In this document: piece by piece, positions 52,363-62,086 of the stretch | How the letters are laid out: every line of letters begins with the position of its first letter | Numbering within the stretch: position 1 is the stretch's first letter | The notes under the pieces: generated by a model | What the model was told of the DNA's origin: nothing | The model's input: the letters and a program-made list of their open reading frames with translations, nothing else | The model's database searches: none | Position numbers and translations under genes: made by a program | Assembly (NCBI RefSeq): GCF_900103585.1 | Contig: NZ_FNHV01000014.1 | Span: forward strand, 1-64,000 | DNA: 64,000 nucleotides | Direction: 5' to 3' | DNA from: Streptomyces sp. cf386 | Lineage (GTDB): Bacteria; Actinomycetota; Actinomycetes; Streptomycetales; Streptomycetaceae

Positions 52363-52435
52363 GGGGCTATAGCTCAGTTGGTAGAGCGCCTGCATGGCAT
52401 GCAGGAGGTCAGGAGTTCAATTCTCCTTAGCTCCA
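52363..52435 (+). tRNA. tRNA-Ala (anticodon GGC)
   Basis: 73 nt with a complete cloverleaf: acceptor GGGGCTA/TAGCTCC (one G-U pair), anticodon stem CCTGC/GCAGG around the loop ATGGCAT (anticodon GGC), T-loop TTCAATT and discriminator A. CCA is not encoded. Identical to the second copy at 54409. Confidence 0.97.
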
Positions 52436-52447
52436 CAGCGAGACAAC

Positions 52448-52482
52448 AAGATCCCGCCGATCGCTTCGATCGGCGGGATCTT
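52448..52482 (+). terminator. Terminator after the first tRNA-Ala
   Basis: A perfect 16-bp stem AAGATCCCGCCGATCG/CGATCGGCGGGATCTT with a CTT loop, 12 nt after the tRNA. Confidence 0.9.
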
Positions 52483-52632
52483 CTGGTATCCGCACCGAAC
52501 TGCTCCGGGCCTGGCTTGAGTCACTTGGGCCTCGCAGGCGTATACCTCTCAGGAGAGGCGCTTTGGGGTGCGTGTTCGCACGGTTCGTACGGCCGCGGAG
52601 GCTGCCGTGTCCGGACTGGTACTGAGGCGTCG

Positions 52633-52662
52633 CTGACCGTATTGGTCCGGCCGTGGCAGAAT
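52633..52662 (+). promoter_or_regulatory. Candidate promoter for the small zinc-ribbon genes
   Basis: CTGACC (52633-52638), an 18-bp spacer and CAGAAT (52657-52662); the first start codon is 42 nt on. The remainder of 52483-52632 shows one small hairpin (CCTCTC/GAGAGG at 52545-52558) and no gene. Confidence 0.4.
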
Positions 52663-52704
52663 CAAACGGCCGGAGGGGGCGCGGCCCGACGGGAGGGAGT
52701 GGTG

Positions 52705-52878
52705 ATGCCTGCGAGCATCCTCGGAGAGGTCGGTCACCTCTTCGAAGCAGCGTTGACACGGGATACGATCACCCGCCTCAGCTGCCCTTCCTGCGGCTCC
52801 GTCCATGTCGCCCAGCTCCTCGGAGACAACGGCGGAATTTCCTACGTGTGCACGGCCTGCGGCCACAGCTGGAGCTGA
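52705..52878 (+). CDS. Small zinc-ribbon protein (57 aa)
   Basis: Protein MPASILGEVGHLFEAALTRD... with two knuckles, CPSC (about 29-32) and CTAC (about 50-53), arranged as a zinc ribbon. GGGAGGGAG lies 5 nt upstream; a GTG directly before the ATG is an alternative start. It overlaps nothing and is 3 bp from the next small zinc-binding protein. Possible nucleic-acid or protein adaptor; function unknown. Confidence 0.75.
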   Translation: MPASILGEVGHLFEAALTRDTITRLSCPSCGSVHVAQLLGDNGGISYVCTACGHSWS

Positions 52879-52881
52879 TCG

Positions 52882-53115
52882 ATGGGTGCACACAGGCGAA
52901 AGTGCGACTGGTGCGGCAGCGGAACGCCGATCGTCCGTGACATGGAACCGGTGAACCCCGACTACCAGTACTGGTGCGAGGAATGCGCCCGGGCGCTGAT
53001 CATAAAAGGCGACCCCATCGAGACCTACCGTGAACTCGAGGGCGAACCGATCTACGGTCGTCTCCTCGAAGAACACTGCACACTCAAGCGCTTCTATTCC
53101 TTCGTCACGGCTTGA
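52882..53115 (+). CDS. Small CxxC zinc-binding protein (77 aa)
   Basis: Protein MGAHRRKCDWCGSGTPIVRD... with knuckles CDWC (8-11) and CEEC (about 32-35), then a mixed helical C-terminus (GDPIETYRELEGEPIYGRLL). It starts 3 bp after the preceding zinc-ribbon gene, so the two are co-translated and may form a pair. Its last 22 bp overlap the 3' end of the opposite-strand GT87 gene. No family recognised. Confidence 0.7.
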   Translation: MGAHRRKCDWCGSGTPIVRDMEPVNPDYQYWCEECARALIIKGDPIETYRELEGEPIYGRLLEEHCTLKRFYSFVTA

Positions 53116-54308
53116 CCGCGGCCGGGGTTCCGGAAGGCGACCCCGGCGATCACGAGGAAAAGGCAGCCCGCCGTTCCGTAGCCGGCTGACAACATCAACT
53201 CGATGCCGTTTTGGTGCAGTTCGTTCCGGCCTCGGCCATGTGGCACCCACCACAGGGTGTACGAGGAGAAGACCAGCAGCGTGCCCAGGGCCGCGGCCCG
53301 GTACGCGCGCGTGGCGAGGAGCAGGACGGCCGGCACGCACCACACCCAGTGGTGCGACCAGGACACCGGGCTGACGAGCAGCGCCGTCACTGCGCACGCG
53401 GTCACCGCCCAGGCCCGCCCTCCGCGCAACTCGGCGGCGACGGCCACGCCCAGCCCTGCAGCGGCCACCACGGCCGCCGTGAGGACCCAGACGGCCCCGG
53501 GCTCCGGCGTGTGCAGCAGTCGCGCGAGAACGCCGCGCAGGGCCTGGTTCGCGGTGTCCTCGGCGTGCCCGACGCGCCCCGCCGCGAACACCATGCGAGT
53601 CCAGAAACGCCAGGAGTCGTACGGCAGTACAGCCGTAGCCAGCAGGGTCGCCCCGGCGAACGAGGCGGCCGCCACGCGCGCGTGCCGCAGCCACGGTCGG
53701 CCCGAGCCGTGCCGGCGGTGCGCCACGACGCCCGTGACGAGCAGGAACACCGCGAACAGCGCGGGCGTCAGCTTGACCGCCGCCGCGAGCCCGATGCCGA
53801 CGCCGACCCAGCGGTCCTGAGGTCGCCGTGACAGATCCCACAGCACCAGGACCGCGATCAGCAGGTTGATCTGCCCGTACCGCAGCGTCGTCCACACCGG
53901 CTCGCACCACACGGCCGGCGCCGCGACCCACCACACGCTCTCCGCGCGCGCGTGCCCGACCAGACGCAGGGACAGCCGTACGAACACCACGAACAGGGCG
54001 AGGTTCCCGGCGGTCCCCAGGGTCCGCATCGTCGCCGTGTCGAGGAGCGTCAGCGGAGTGAACAGCAGGGCCGCGAACGGCGGGTAGGTGGTCGGGAGGC
54101 GGGCGGCCGTCGTCCGCAGCGCGTACAGGTCGCCGCCGGCCCATACGGTCGCGCCCTCGGCCCGGTACACCATCAGGTCGATCATCGAGACGTGCGCGGC
54201 CCGCTGCGCCACCCAGAACGCGGCGAAGGAGACCAGGCACACCCCCAGGGCGACCGGCGCTCGACGGCGGACGGCGGGGGACGCGATCACGGTCACAAAG
54301 GCAGACAT
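53094..54308 (-). CDS. GT87 family polyprenyl-phosphate-dependent mannosyltransferase-like protein
   Basis: Integral membrane protein of 404 residues with about ten helices. GT-C features are an acidic residue in the first external loop (SMIDLMVYRAEG), TYPPFAALLFTPL and SPVSWSHHWVW. In mycobacteria such DUF2029 enzymes add mannose to lipomannan-type glycans from polyprenyl-phosphomannose (family knowledge). It lies between two identical tRNA-Ala genes on the opposite strand, a single-gene unit. Confidence 0.85.
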   Translation of the reverse strand: MSAFVTVIASPAVRRRAPVALGVCLVSFAAFWVAQRAAHVSMIDLMVYRAEGATVWAGGDLYALRTTAARLPTTYPPFAALLFTPLTLLDTATMRTLGTAGNLALFVVFVRLSLRLVGHARAESVWWVAAPAVWCEPVWTTLRYGQINLLIAVLVLWDLSRRPQDRWVGVGIGLAAAVKLTPALFAVFLLVTGVVAHRRHGSGRPWLRHARVAAASFAGATLLATAVLPYDSWRFWTRMVFAAGRVGHAEDTANQALRGVLARLLHTPEPGAVWVLTAAVVAAAGLGVAVAAELRGGRAWAVTACAVTALLVSPVSWSHHWVWCVPAVLLLATRAYRAAALGTLLVFSSYTLWWVPHGRGRNELHQNGIELMLSAGYGTAGCLFLVIAGVAFRNPGRGQAVTKE

Positions 54309-54340
54309 TAGTGCCCGTATCGGTGCGGACCGGAATCGAT

Positions 54341-54370
54341 TTGGTGCTGCACCAGGTCGCCCGGTAATGT
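54341..54370 (+). promoter_or_regulatory. Promoter of the second tRNA-Ala
   Basis: TTGGTG (54341-54346), an 18-bp spacer and TAATGT (54365-54370), 38 nt before the tRNA. Confidence 0.5.
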
Positions 54371-54408
54371 TGGCGTCGCCGCCGGGGAAACCGGGCGGAC
54401 CAAAGCAA

Positions 54409-54481
54409 GGGGCTATAGCTCAGTTGGTAGAGCGCCTGCATGGCATGCAGGAGGTCAGGAGTTCAATTCTCCTTAGCTCCA
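54409..54481 (+). tRNA. tRNA-Ala (anticodon GGC), second copy
   Basis: 73 nt identical to the gene at 52363-52435, including the anticodon loop ATGGCAT. The flanks differ, so it has its own promoter and terminator. Confidence 0.97.
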
Positions 54482-54485
54482 CAGT

Positions 54486-54524
54486 AGATCCCGCCGAGTC
54501 GTTTCGATTCGGCGGGATCTTTTT
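54486..54524 (+). terminator. Rho-independent terminator after the second tRNA-Ala
   Basis: AGATCCCGCCGA (54486-54497) pairs with TCGGCGGGATCT (54509-54520), extended by an inner stem, followed by a T-run. Its stem shares GATCCCGCCGA with the terminator of the first copy. Confidence 0.9.
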
Positions 54525-54645
54525 CGTTCCCGAAACCCTTGTGTTCGTTCCGCGGACCCCTGGTCCCACTCGGTTACACCTGGTTCCAGAGACACTTGAG
54601 GGGCCGTCCGGCCTGGCGACGGCCCCTCTGCGCGTGCGTGCCCGG

Positions 54646-56259
54646 TCAGCGTCCCAGGGCGCGCCTGCCGCGGCCCTGGGAGAGGACCGGCAGGTTGTTG
54701 CGGGACGAGTCCTGCGCGCGTGTGTCCTCCTCGAGGCGCAGGGCGAGGGCGGGGCAACGGCGGACCGCGCGGATGGCCTTGGCCTCGGCGTAGCGCGGCA
54801 CCTTCGCCTGGGCGACGGTCGGGAAGCCGTCGGCGCCGAGCTGGAAGACCTCCGGGAGGATGTCCGCGCACAGGCCGTGGCCGCGGCACAGTGTCCAGTC
54901 GACGTAGATCTTCTGCCGGCTGGGGCCGTTCTCCTCCGCCTCGGCGCCGCCCGGGATGCCCGAGGGTCCCCTGCCGCCCTCGAAGAGCGGCAGAACGCCC
55001 TCCACGGGCCGTCCGCAGCCGTTGCCGAGGACGTGCGCCGCGAGGTCGTCGGTGAACGCCTTGATGGTCGACTCCAGGAACATCGCGGAGCCGTCCGGGT
55101 GCGAGCACGCGCCGCGCCGCTTCACGTTCTTGGCGACCTGCTTGAGCGCCTCCAGGGCGGCCGGTCCGCCGCCGTTGAGGATGTCCTCCATGCCGCGCGC
55201 GGCGGCGGGCAGACCGAGGTAGCAGGGGCCGCACTGGCCCGCGCTCTCCTCGGCCAGCCACTGTGCGACGCGGAGGGACTCGCCGAGCGGGCAGGTTTCC
55301 TGAGTGATCGGCAGGATCGCGCCGGCGCCCAGTGAACCGCCCACGGCGTCCAGGGAGTTGCGCGAGACGATCGCCTCGTTGACCGTCGCCGCGTCGATCC
55401 ACTTGCCGTGGTAGCCGCCGGTCAGGACGCCCTGCGGCACCGGCGGGGCGCCGGCGAGCTGGAGGACGTAGCGCAGCGGCACGCCCGTCGGGACCTCGAT
55501 GACCATGGGGCGTGCGACGGCGCCGGAGACCGTGAGCATGACGGTGCCCGGCTCGTCGTACAAGCCGGTGTTGCCGTAGCGCTCCGGGCCGATGCGGGCG
55601 GCGATGGCCAGCTGGGCGAAGGTCTCGGCGTTGGACAGCAGGGTGGGTGCGCCGCCGACGCCGTTCTGCGAGGCGCTGACCTTGCGGCCGGGCGGGATCG
55701 CCGGGCCGCCGTCGATGGAGCGGATCACGGAGGCGGCGGCGCCGGTGACCATGCGCACCGGGTTGCGCTGGACGAACGCGCGTAGCGCGGACCGACGGCT
55801 GTTGCTGAGGCCGCGTTCGGCGAGGGCGGCCTCCATCGAGCGCTGGGTGGACTCCCGGGTGACCGCGACCACGAGCGTGCGGGCACCCAGGGCCTCGGCA
55901 CACAGCAGCGCGCCGTCCAGGATGAGATGCGGGGCACGGTTGATCATCACCGTGTCCTTGCGGCAGGCCGGCTCGTCCTCGCTGCCGTTGACCACGACGA
56001 CCGGCCGTACCCCGCGCTTGATCGCGGACTCGGCGACCGAGCGCAGCTTCTTGTGGAAGGGGAAGCCCGCGCCGCCGCGGCCCTTCAGGTTGATGTTCTC
56101 GGCGAGCTTCGCGAGTTGCTCGCCGCCCAACGGTTCGAGCGGCCCGTGCACCTTCAGATGCATGGGCAGATCGAGTCTTTCCACAAGGTCGAAGCCCGAC
56201 GTGAGCTGGGGAAGACCGACCACGCGGACTTCTGGTACGTCGGGCAGGGCCTCGTTCAC
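54646..56259 (-). CDS. NuoF-like flavoprotein fused to a ferredoxin domain
   Basis: Redox protein of 537 residues. The N-terminal FMN/NADH-type domain has NLKGRGGAGFP (58-67); the usual NADEGEPG motif is replaced by VNGSEDEPA. An SLBB domain (about 240-285) follows, then a NuoF-type Fe-S domain in which the first ligand is lost: ESAGQCGPC has Ala340, Cys343 and Cys346, with Cys384 in RRGACSH. The C-terminal ~85 residues are a small ferredoxin with CRGHGLC (Cys458, His461, Cys464) and CP (Cys502), the CxxHxxC type. The GTG start at 56259 shares one base with the upstream stop (TAGTG) and has GGAGG 6 nt before it; the ATG at 56286 lies inside the upstream gene. It probably passes electrons between NAD(P)H or ferredoxin and the membrane haem protein next to it. 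Confidence 0.85.
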   Translation of the reverse strand: MNEALPDVPEVRVVGLPQLTSGFDLVERLDLPMHLKVHGPLEPLGGEQLAKLAENINLKGRGGAGFPFHKKLRSVAESAIKRGVRPVVVVNGSEDEPACRKDTVMINRAPHLILDGALLCAEALGARTLVVAVTRESTQRSMEAALAERGLSNSRRSALRAFVQRNPVRMVTGAAASVIRSIDGGPAIPPGRKVSASQNGVGGAPTLLSNAETFAQLAIAARIGPERYGNTGLYDEPGTVMLTVSGAVARPMVIEVPTGVPLRYVLQLAGAPPVPQGVLTGGYHGKWIDAATVNEAIVSRNSLDAVGGSLGAGAILPITQETCPLGESLRVAQWLAEESAGQCGPCYLGLPAAARGMEDILNGGGPAALEALKQVAKNVKRRGACSHPDGSAMFLESTIKAFTDDLAAHVLGNGCGRPVEGVLPLFEGGRGPSGIPGGAEAEENGPSRQKIYVDWTLCRGHGLCADILPEVFQLGADGFPTVAQAKVPRYAEAKAIRAVRRCPALALRLEEDTRAQDSSRNNLPVLSQGRGRRALGR

Positions 56260-57623
56260 TAAAAGCCTCCGGAAGGCGTGTTCCAAGGTTCGCCCGAACC
56301 CGGTGCGTCGAAGTCGTACGAGGCACCGGGGAGTGTTTCAGTGGCGGGACCGCTGTTGTTGTACGTGTCGTTCTGGTTGTACGTACCGAAGACGGCGTTC
56401 GTCTCAGCGGTGTCGTACACATCACTCGAGCCGTAGCCGGCGGCTCCCGAACCGTAGCCCGGAGCCCCCGAGCCATAGCCCGAGGGACCCGAATTGCCGT
56501 AGACGGGGATGTTGTATCCCGTGTCGTTGAGCGGGTCGTAGGCCGACGGGGGAGCCTCGCCGACCGGCGGCGGGGAGGGGATCGGCCAGTTGCCCGTGCT
56601 GCTGCCGCTGCCGTCGACGCGGGGGATCGCCTCCGTCGGCTGCATGTCCAGGGGCAGGTCCATGCGTGCGGTCTGGTCGGCGTACGGCTGCTGTTGCTGC
56701 CCGCGGGAGCGGGGGTTGACGGCCCGGTAGGCGGCTGCGAAGCCGCCTGTGGTCTCCGCGGCCGACGGGGCCTGAGCCGGCATGCCGGGCAGCGGGCCGG
56801 TCCGTTCGTCGCGCGACGGGCGGGACGAACGGGACGGGCGCTGCTCCTCGTAGCCCGGCAGCGAGTTCCCGGACGCCACCCTGGCGCGGCTCTCCTCCAG
56901 GTCCTCGCGGCCCCCCGGCTCGTTGCCGATGAGCAGGGCGATCCGGTCGGCGAACTTGCGCTTCACCGGGCGCGGGGCGGCGCGCAGCGCGAGAGCCGCG
57001 GCGACGGCCACCACACACAGCTCGTAGCAGACCATGAAGAAGGTCTTCGCCGGGCGGCCCGCGAACAGGCCGTGGATCAGGGCGGCGCACCAGGCCGGGT
57101 AGGCCAGCATGTGCATGGCGCGCCAGCGCGCGGCGACCGGTGCGGGGGAGGCGAACTGGTTGCGTAGTGCGCCGGTGACGCCCACGAAGACCATGAGCAG
57201 GGCCGCCAGGGAGCCCAGGCCGATGAGGAAGGCGCTGCCCGGGATCTCGTCGCCGCCGAAGAGCACCAGGCTGAAGGGGATCAGTGCGGCGACCGGGCTG
57301 GCGTGGTCCAGGGCCAGCTTGACGCCGATGTGCACCAGAAGGAACGCGATCGAGGCCACGGCGGTCACCCGGTGGATGCCCTGCGCGATGATCCGCTGGC
57401 GGGTGTTGAGGATCATCCGGTCCTGGGCGACGAGGCCCCAGATCACCGAGCAGGTGAGGCAGACGAGCGACAGGACACCGGCGCCGAAGTTGAGGAACTC
57501 CTGGAGCCAGGCGCCGCCGAGGAACACGACCAGGGGTATGAGCAGCAGAACAGCAGCGGTCGCCACCCCGTAGGCCGACCGGCCCGTCCTGGGGAGCGAA
57601 CTGTTACTACGACGAGGGTTCAT
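56259..57623 (-). CDS. Di-haem cytochrome-b/ferric-reductase-like membrane protein
   Basis: Protein of 454 residues. Six hydrophobic helices lie in the first ~215 residues. Two of them each carry a His pair at haem-ligand spacing: His84/His98 and His171/His184, as in ferric-reductase-like and b-type cytochrome domains. The C-terminal half is a disordered Gly/Ser/Tyr/Pro tail with repeated YGSG units. The second ATG (57623) is chosen because GGAG lies 8 nt upstream; an earlier in-frame start adds 20 residues. The stop overlaps the start of the NuoF-like gene by one base, so the two are coupled and likely form one electron-transfer complex. Confidence 0.85.
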   Translation of the reverse strand: MNPRRSNSSLPRTGRSAYGVATAAVLLLIPLVVFLGGAWLQEFLNFGAGVLSLVCLTCSVIWGLVAQDRMILNTRQRIIAQGIHRVTAVASIAFLLVHIGVKLALDHASPVAALIPFSLVLFGGDEIPGSAFLIGLGSLAALLMVFVGVTGALRNQFASPAPVAARWRAMHMLAYPAWCAALIHGLFAGRPAKTFFMVCYELCVVAVAAALALRAAPRPVKRKFADRIALLIGNEPGGREDLEESRARVASGNSLPGYEEQRPSRSSRPSRDERTGPLPGMPAQAPSAAETTGGFAAAYRAVNPRSRGQQQQPYADQTARMDLPLDMQPTEAIPRVDGSGSSTGNWPIPSPPPVGEAPPSAYDPLNDTGYNIPVYGNSGPSGYGSGAPGYGSGAAGYGSSDVYDTAETNAVFGTYNQNDTYNNSGPATETLPGASYDFDAPGSGEPWNTPSGGF

Positions 57624-57756
57624 GGGGGCAACTCCGAGCGGTTCGGGAAGGCGGTCCCGCTGCCGCACTCTAAGTGGCTCCATACCGGTGGGTACGGCGT
57701 TTGAGTTATTGCGTTGTTATCTACGGGCTGTGCGGGGCTTGTGATGCCCCTTAGTG

Positions 57757-57777
57757 ACTGTTACGCCAGGTAACAGT
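57757..57777. promoter_or_regulatory. 21-bp inverted repeat between the haem protein and leuS
   Basis: ACTGTTAC-GCCAG-GTAACAGT, perfect 8-bp arms, in an AT-richer part of the 304-bp divergent region (57624-57927). A candidate operator for the leftward redox genes. The core TACGCCAGGTAAC recurs at 62065-62077 before the DegV gene. Confidence 0.4.
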
Positions 57778-57893
57778 TGAGCGCTGTTCAACTTTTCGAG
57801 GTCTTCACAACTCTGAGGTACGCAAACGAGGGCCCTGTTGTTCATCGCGCGGCCCTTCCGGAAGCCCGCCGCGAGCTCCACCGGAAGCCCGTC

Positions 57894-57921
57894 GCGACCC
57901 GATCCGGCGCTGCGGTACCCT
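57894..57921 (+). promoter_or_regulatory. Promoter of the leuS leader
   Basis: GCGACC (57894-57899), a 16-bp spacer and TACCCT (57916-57921), then 6 nt to the leader-peptide ATG: transcription should begin on that codon. Confidence 0.6.
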
Positions 57922-57927
57922 GACGCC

Positions 57928-57966
57928 ATGCGTGCCGTACGCCTTCTGCTTAGCGGGCCGCGCTGA
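57928..57966 (+). CDS. leuS leader peptide MRAVRLLLSGPR
   Basis: 12-codon frame ending in TGA with three consecutive Leu codons (CTT CTG CTT at 57943-57951); CTT is a rare Leu codon in such GC-rich genomes. It is leaderless (ATG 6 nt after a TACCCT box). It is followed within 50 nt by a pause-type hairpin and a rho-independent terminator, then leuS. This is the layout of amino-acid attenuation by ribosome stalling at Leu codons. Confidence 0.75.
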   Translation: MRAVRLLLSGPR

Positions 57967-57972
57967 TCAGTC

Positions 57973-58038
57973 CCGACCACCGGGTGAATCGGATGGTCGG
58001 AATCGGCGCGGCGTCCCCTCCTGTGCGAGGGGATTTTT
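57973..58038 (+). promoter_or_regulatory. Attenuator of leuS (pause hairpin and terminator)
   Basis: CCGACCA (57973-57979) pairs with TGGTCGG (57994-58000). TCCCCTC (58014-58020) pairs with GAGGGGA (58027-58033) around a 6-nt loop and is followed by TTTTT (58034-58038), a complete intrinsic terminator 56 nt before the leuS ATG. An alternative pairing GCCGCGC (57957-57963) with GCGCGGC (58006-58012) links the end of the leader frame to the base of the terminator. A clean antiterminator was not found by eye. Confidence 0.7.
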
Positions 58039-58093
58039 CGTTTCCAGGGAACCGCAGCCGTTGGCAGAGACGATCGATGGAGCTTTGAGGATC

Positions 58094-60967
<2,874 letters not shown>

Positions 60968-61123
60968 GCATTGTCCGGCGGTTTGAGCCTGCGACGGCTC
61001 GGAATCGCCGTGAGTGTGGCGGATGTCTCCGGGTGATCTTGGCTCGGGGTGATCCCCTACGGGCAGGTTCGGGGTTCTGCTGGAACTCCGGGCCTGCCCG
61101 CTGCGTTTACCGTTGAAGAGTGA

Positions 61124-61139
61124 CACGGCATGTGCCGTG
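61124..61139. promoter_or_regulatory. 16-bp palindrome near a transcript start
   Basis: CACGGCATGTGCCGTG has perfect 7-bp arms and lies 7 bp before the GGAGGAGGAG RBS. A -10-like TACCGT is at 61108-61113, and GGAACT (61082-61087) with GTT 17 bp on resembles an ECF sigma promoter. Operator or 5'-end hairpin. Confidence 0.4.
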
Positions 61140-61159
61140 GTCGGCCGGAGGAGGAGCTC

Positions 61160-61993
61160 GTGGAAGCAGTGATCGCAGTCGTCGCCCTGCTTTTCGTGCT
61201 CTTCGTGGCGCTCGGTGCGTACGCCACGGTGAAGGTGGTCGGCGCCGCCAAGCGCCGTGTGGACGAGACGATCACCCACGCCCGGCGCACCGTCGAAGAC
61301 CACACCCTGCGGGCCAAGTCCTTCGCCCAGCCGGGCCCGGTCGGTGAGATCGCCCAGCTGCGGCTGAAGCTGCGCACCTCCATGCGGGCCACCCAGGACG
61401 CGCTGCACGCGGGCGCGACCGAGGACGAGTCCCTCAAGGAGTCCCTGGGCCTCTTCCAGCGCCTCAGCGCGCACGGGCACGAACTGGACGCCGAACTGCG
61501 ACGCCTGGAATCCGACCCCGACCGCTCGACGCTCACCGAGCGACTGCCCGACCTGCGCGAGCGCACGGAGCGCATCGTGCAGTCGGCGGACGCCTTGCGC
61601 TGGGCGGTCCGCGACCGCGCCCACCGCTTCGCCGAAGACGACCTGGACAGCCTCAGCGCGCAGATCGACGTGGAGACCGGCGCCCTGCGGCACTGGCAGA
61701 CGACGGAGCCCTCCCCGGCGGAGCCCGCGACGGAGCATTCGTCGCAGGCATCGGCGCAGTCTCAGCCGTCGAAGCCTTCGCCGTCGCAGTCTCCGTCGGC
61801 GCCGCCTCCGTCGTCGACGCCGCCCCCGTGGCCGGAGGCCCCGGCCCCCGAGACCGCGACGACCGAGCAGACCTGGCCGGACAGCCCCCGGACGCAGCGG
61901 GCCGAGGAGCCGACCAGGCCCGCCATCGCCCCGTCCGGCCCGCGCCCGACGTACCCCTGGCAGAAGAAGACCCGCCCCGAGAGCACGACTTGA
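61160..61993 (+). CDS. Membrane-anchored coiled-coil protein of unknown function
   Basis: Protein of 277 residues: an N-terminal membrane helix (about 4-25, IAVVALLFVLFVALGAYATV), a long helical, probably coiled-coil cytoplasmic region (about 35-175) rich in Arg, Glu and Leu, then a Pro/Ser/Thr-rich tail ending YPWQKKTRPESTT. The GTG start follows GGAGGAGGAG. No enzyme motif. Conserved downstream of leuS in Streptomyces by synteny; possible scaffold, not shown. Confidence 0.75.
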   Translation: MEAVIAVVALLFVLFVALGAYATVKVVGAAKRRVDETITHARRTVEDHTLRAKSFAQPGPVGEIAQLRLKLRTSMRATQDALHAGATEDESLKESLGLFQRLSAHGHELDAELRRLESDPDRSTLTERLPDLRERTERIVQSADALRWAVRDRAHRFAEDDLDSLSAQIDVETGALRHWQTTEPSPAEPATEHSSQASAQSQPSKPSPSQSPSAPPPSSTPPPWPEAPAPETATTEQTWPDSPRTQRAEEPTRPAIAPSGPRPTYPWQKKTRPESTT

Positions 61994-62073
61994 GCCTGTG
62001 TGAGCAGTCGATGATCAGGTCAAGGCATGACCGGGTGAGCGGGGTCGGGCTGCCGCCCGGGCGCTACGCCAGG

Positions 62074-62079
62074 TAACCT
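62074..62079 (+). promoter_or_regulatory. -10 box (TAACCT) of a leaderless promoter for the DegV gene
   Basis: TAACCT ends 7 nt before the ATG at 62087 and no RBS precedes that ATG. Confidence 0.5.
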
Positions 62080-62086
62080 CCAGCTC

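Noticed and set aside
57967..58093. T-box riboswitch upstream of leuS
   Set aside because: No T-box consensus or specifier stem is visible; the leader-peptide attenuator explains the terminator better.
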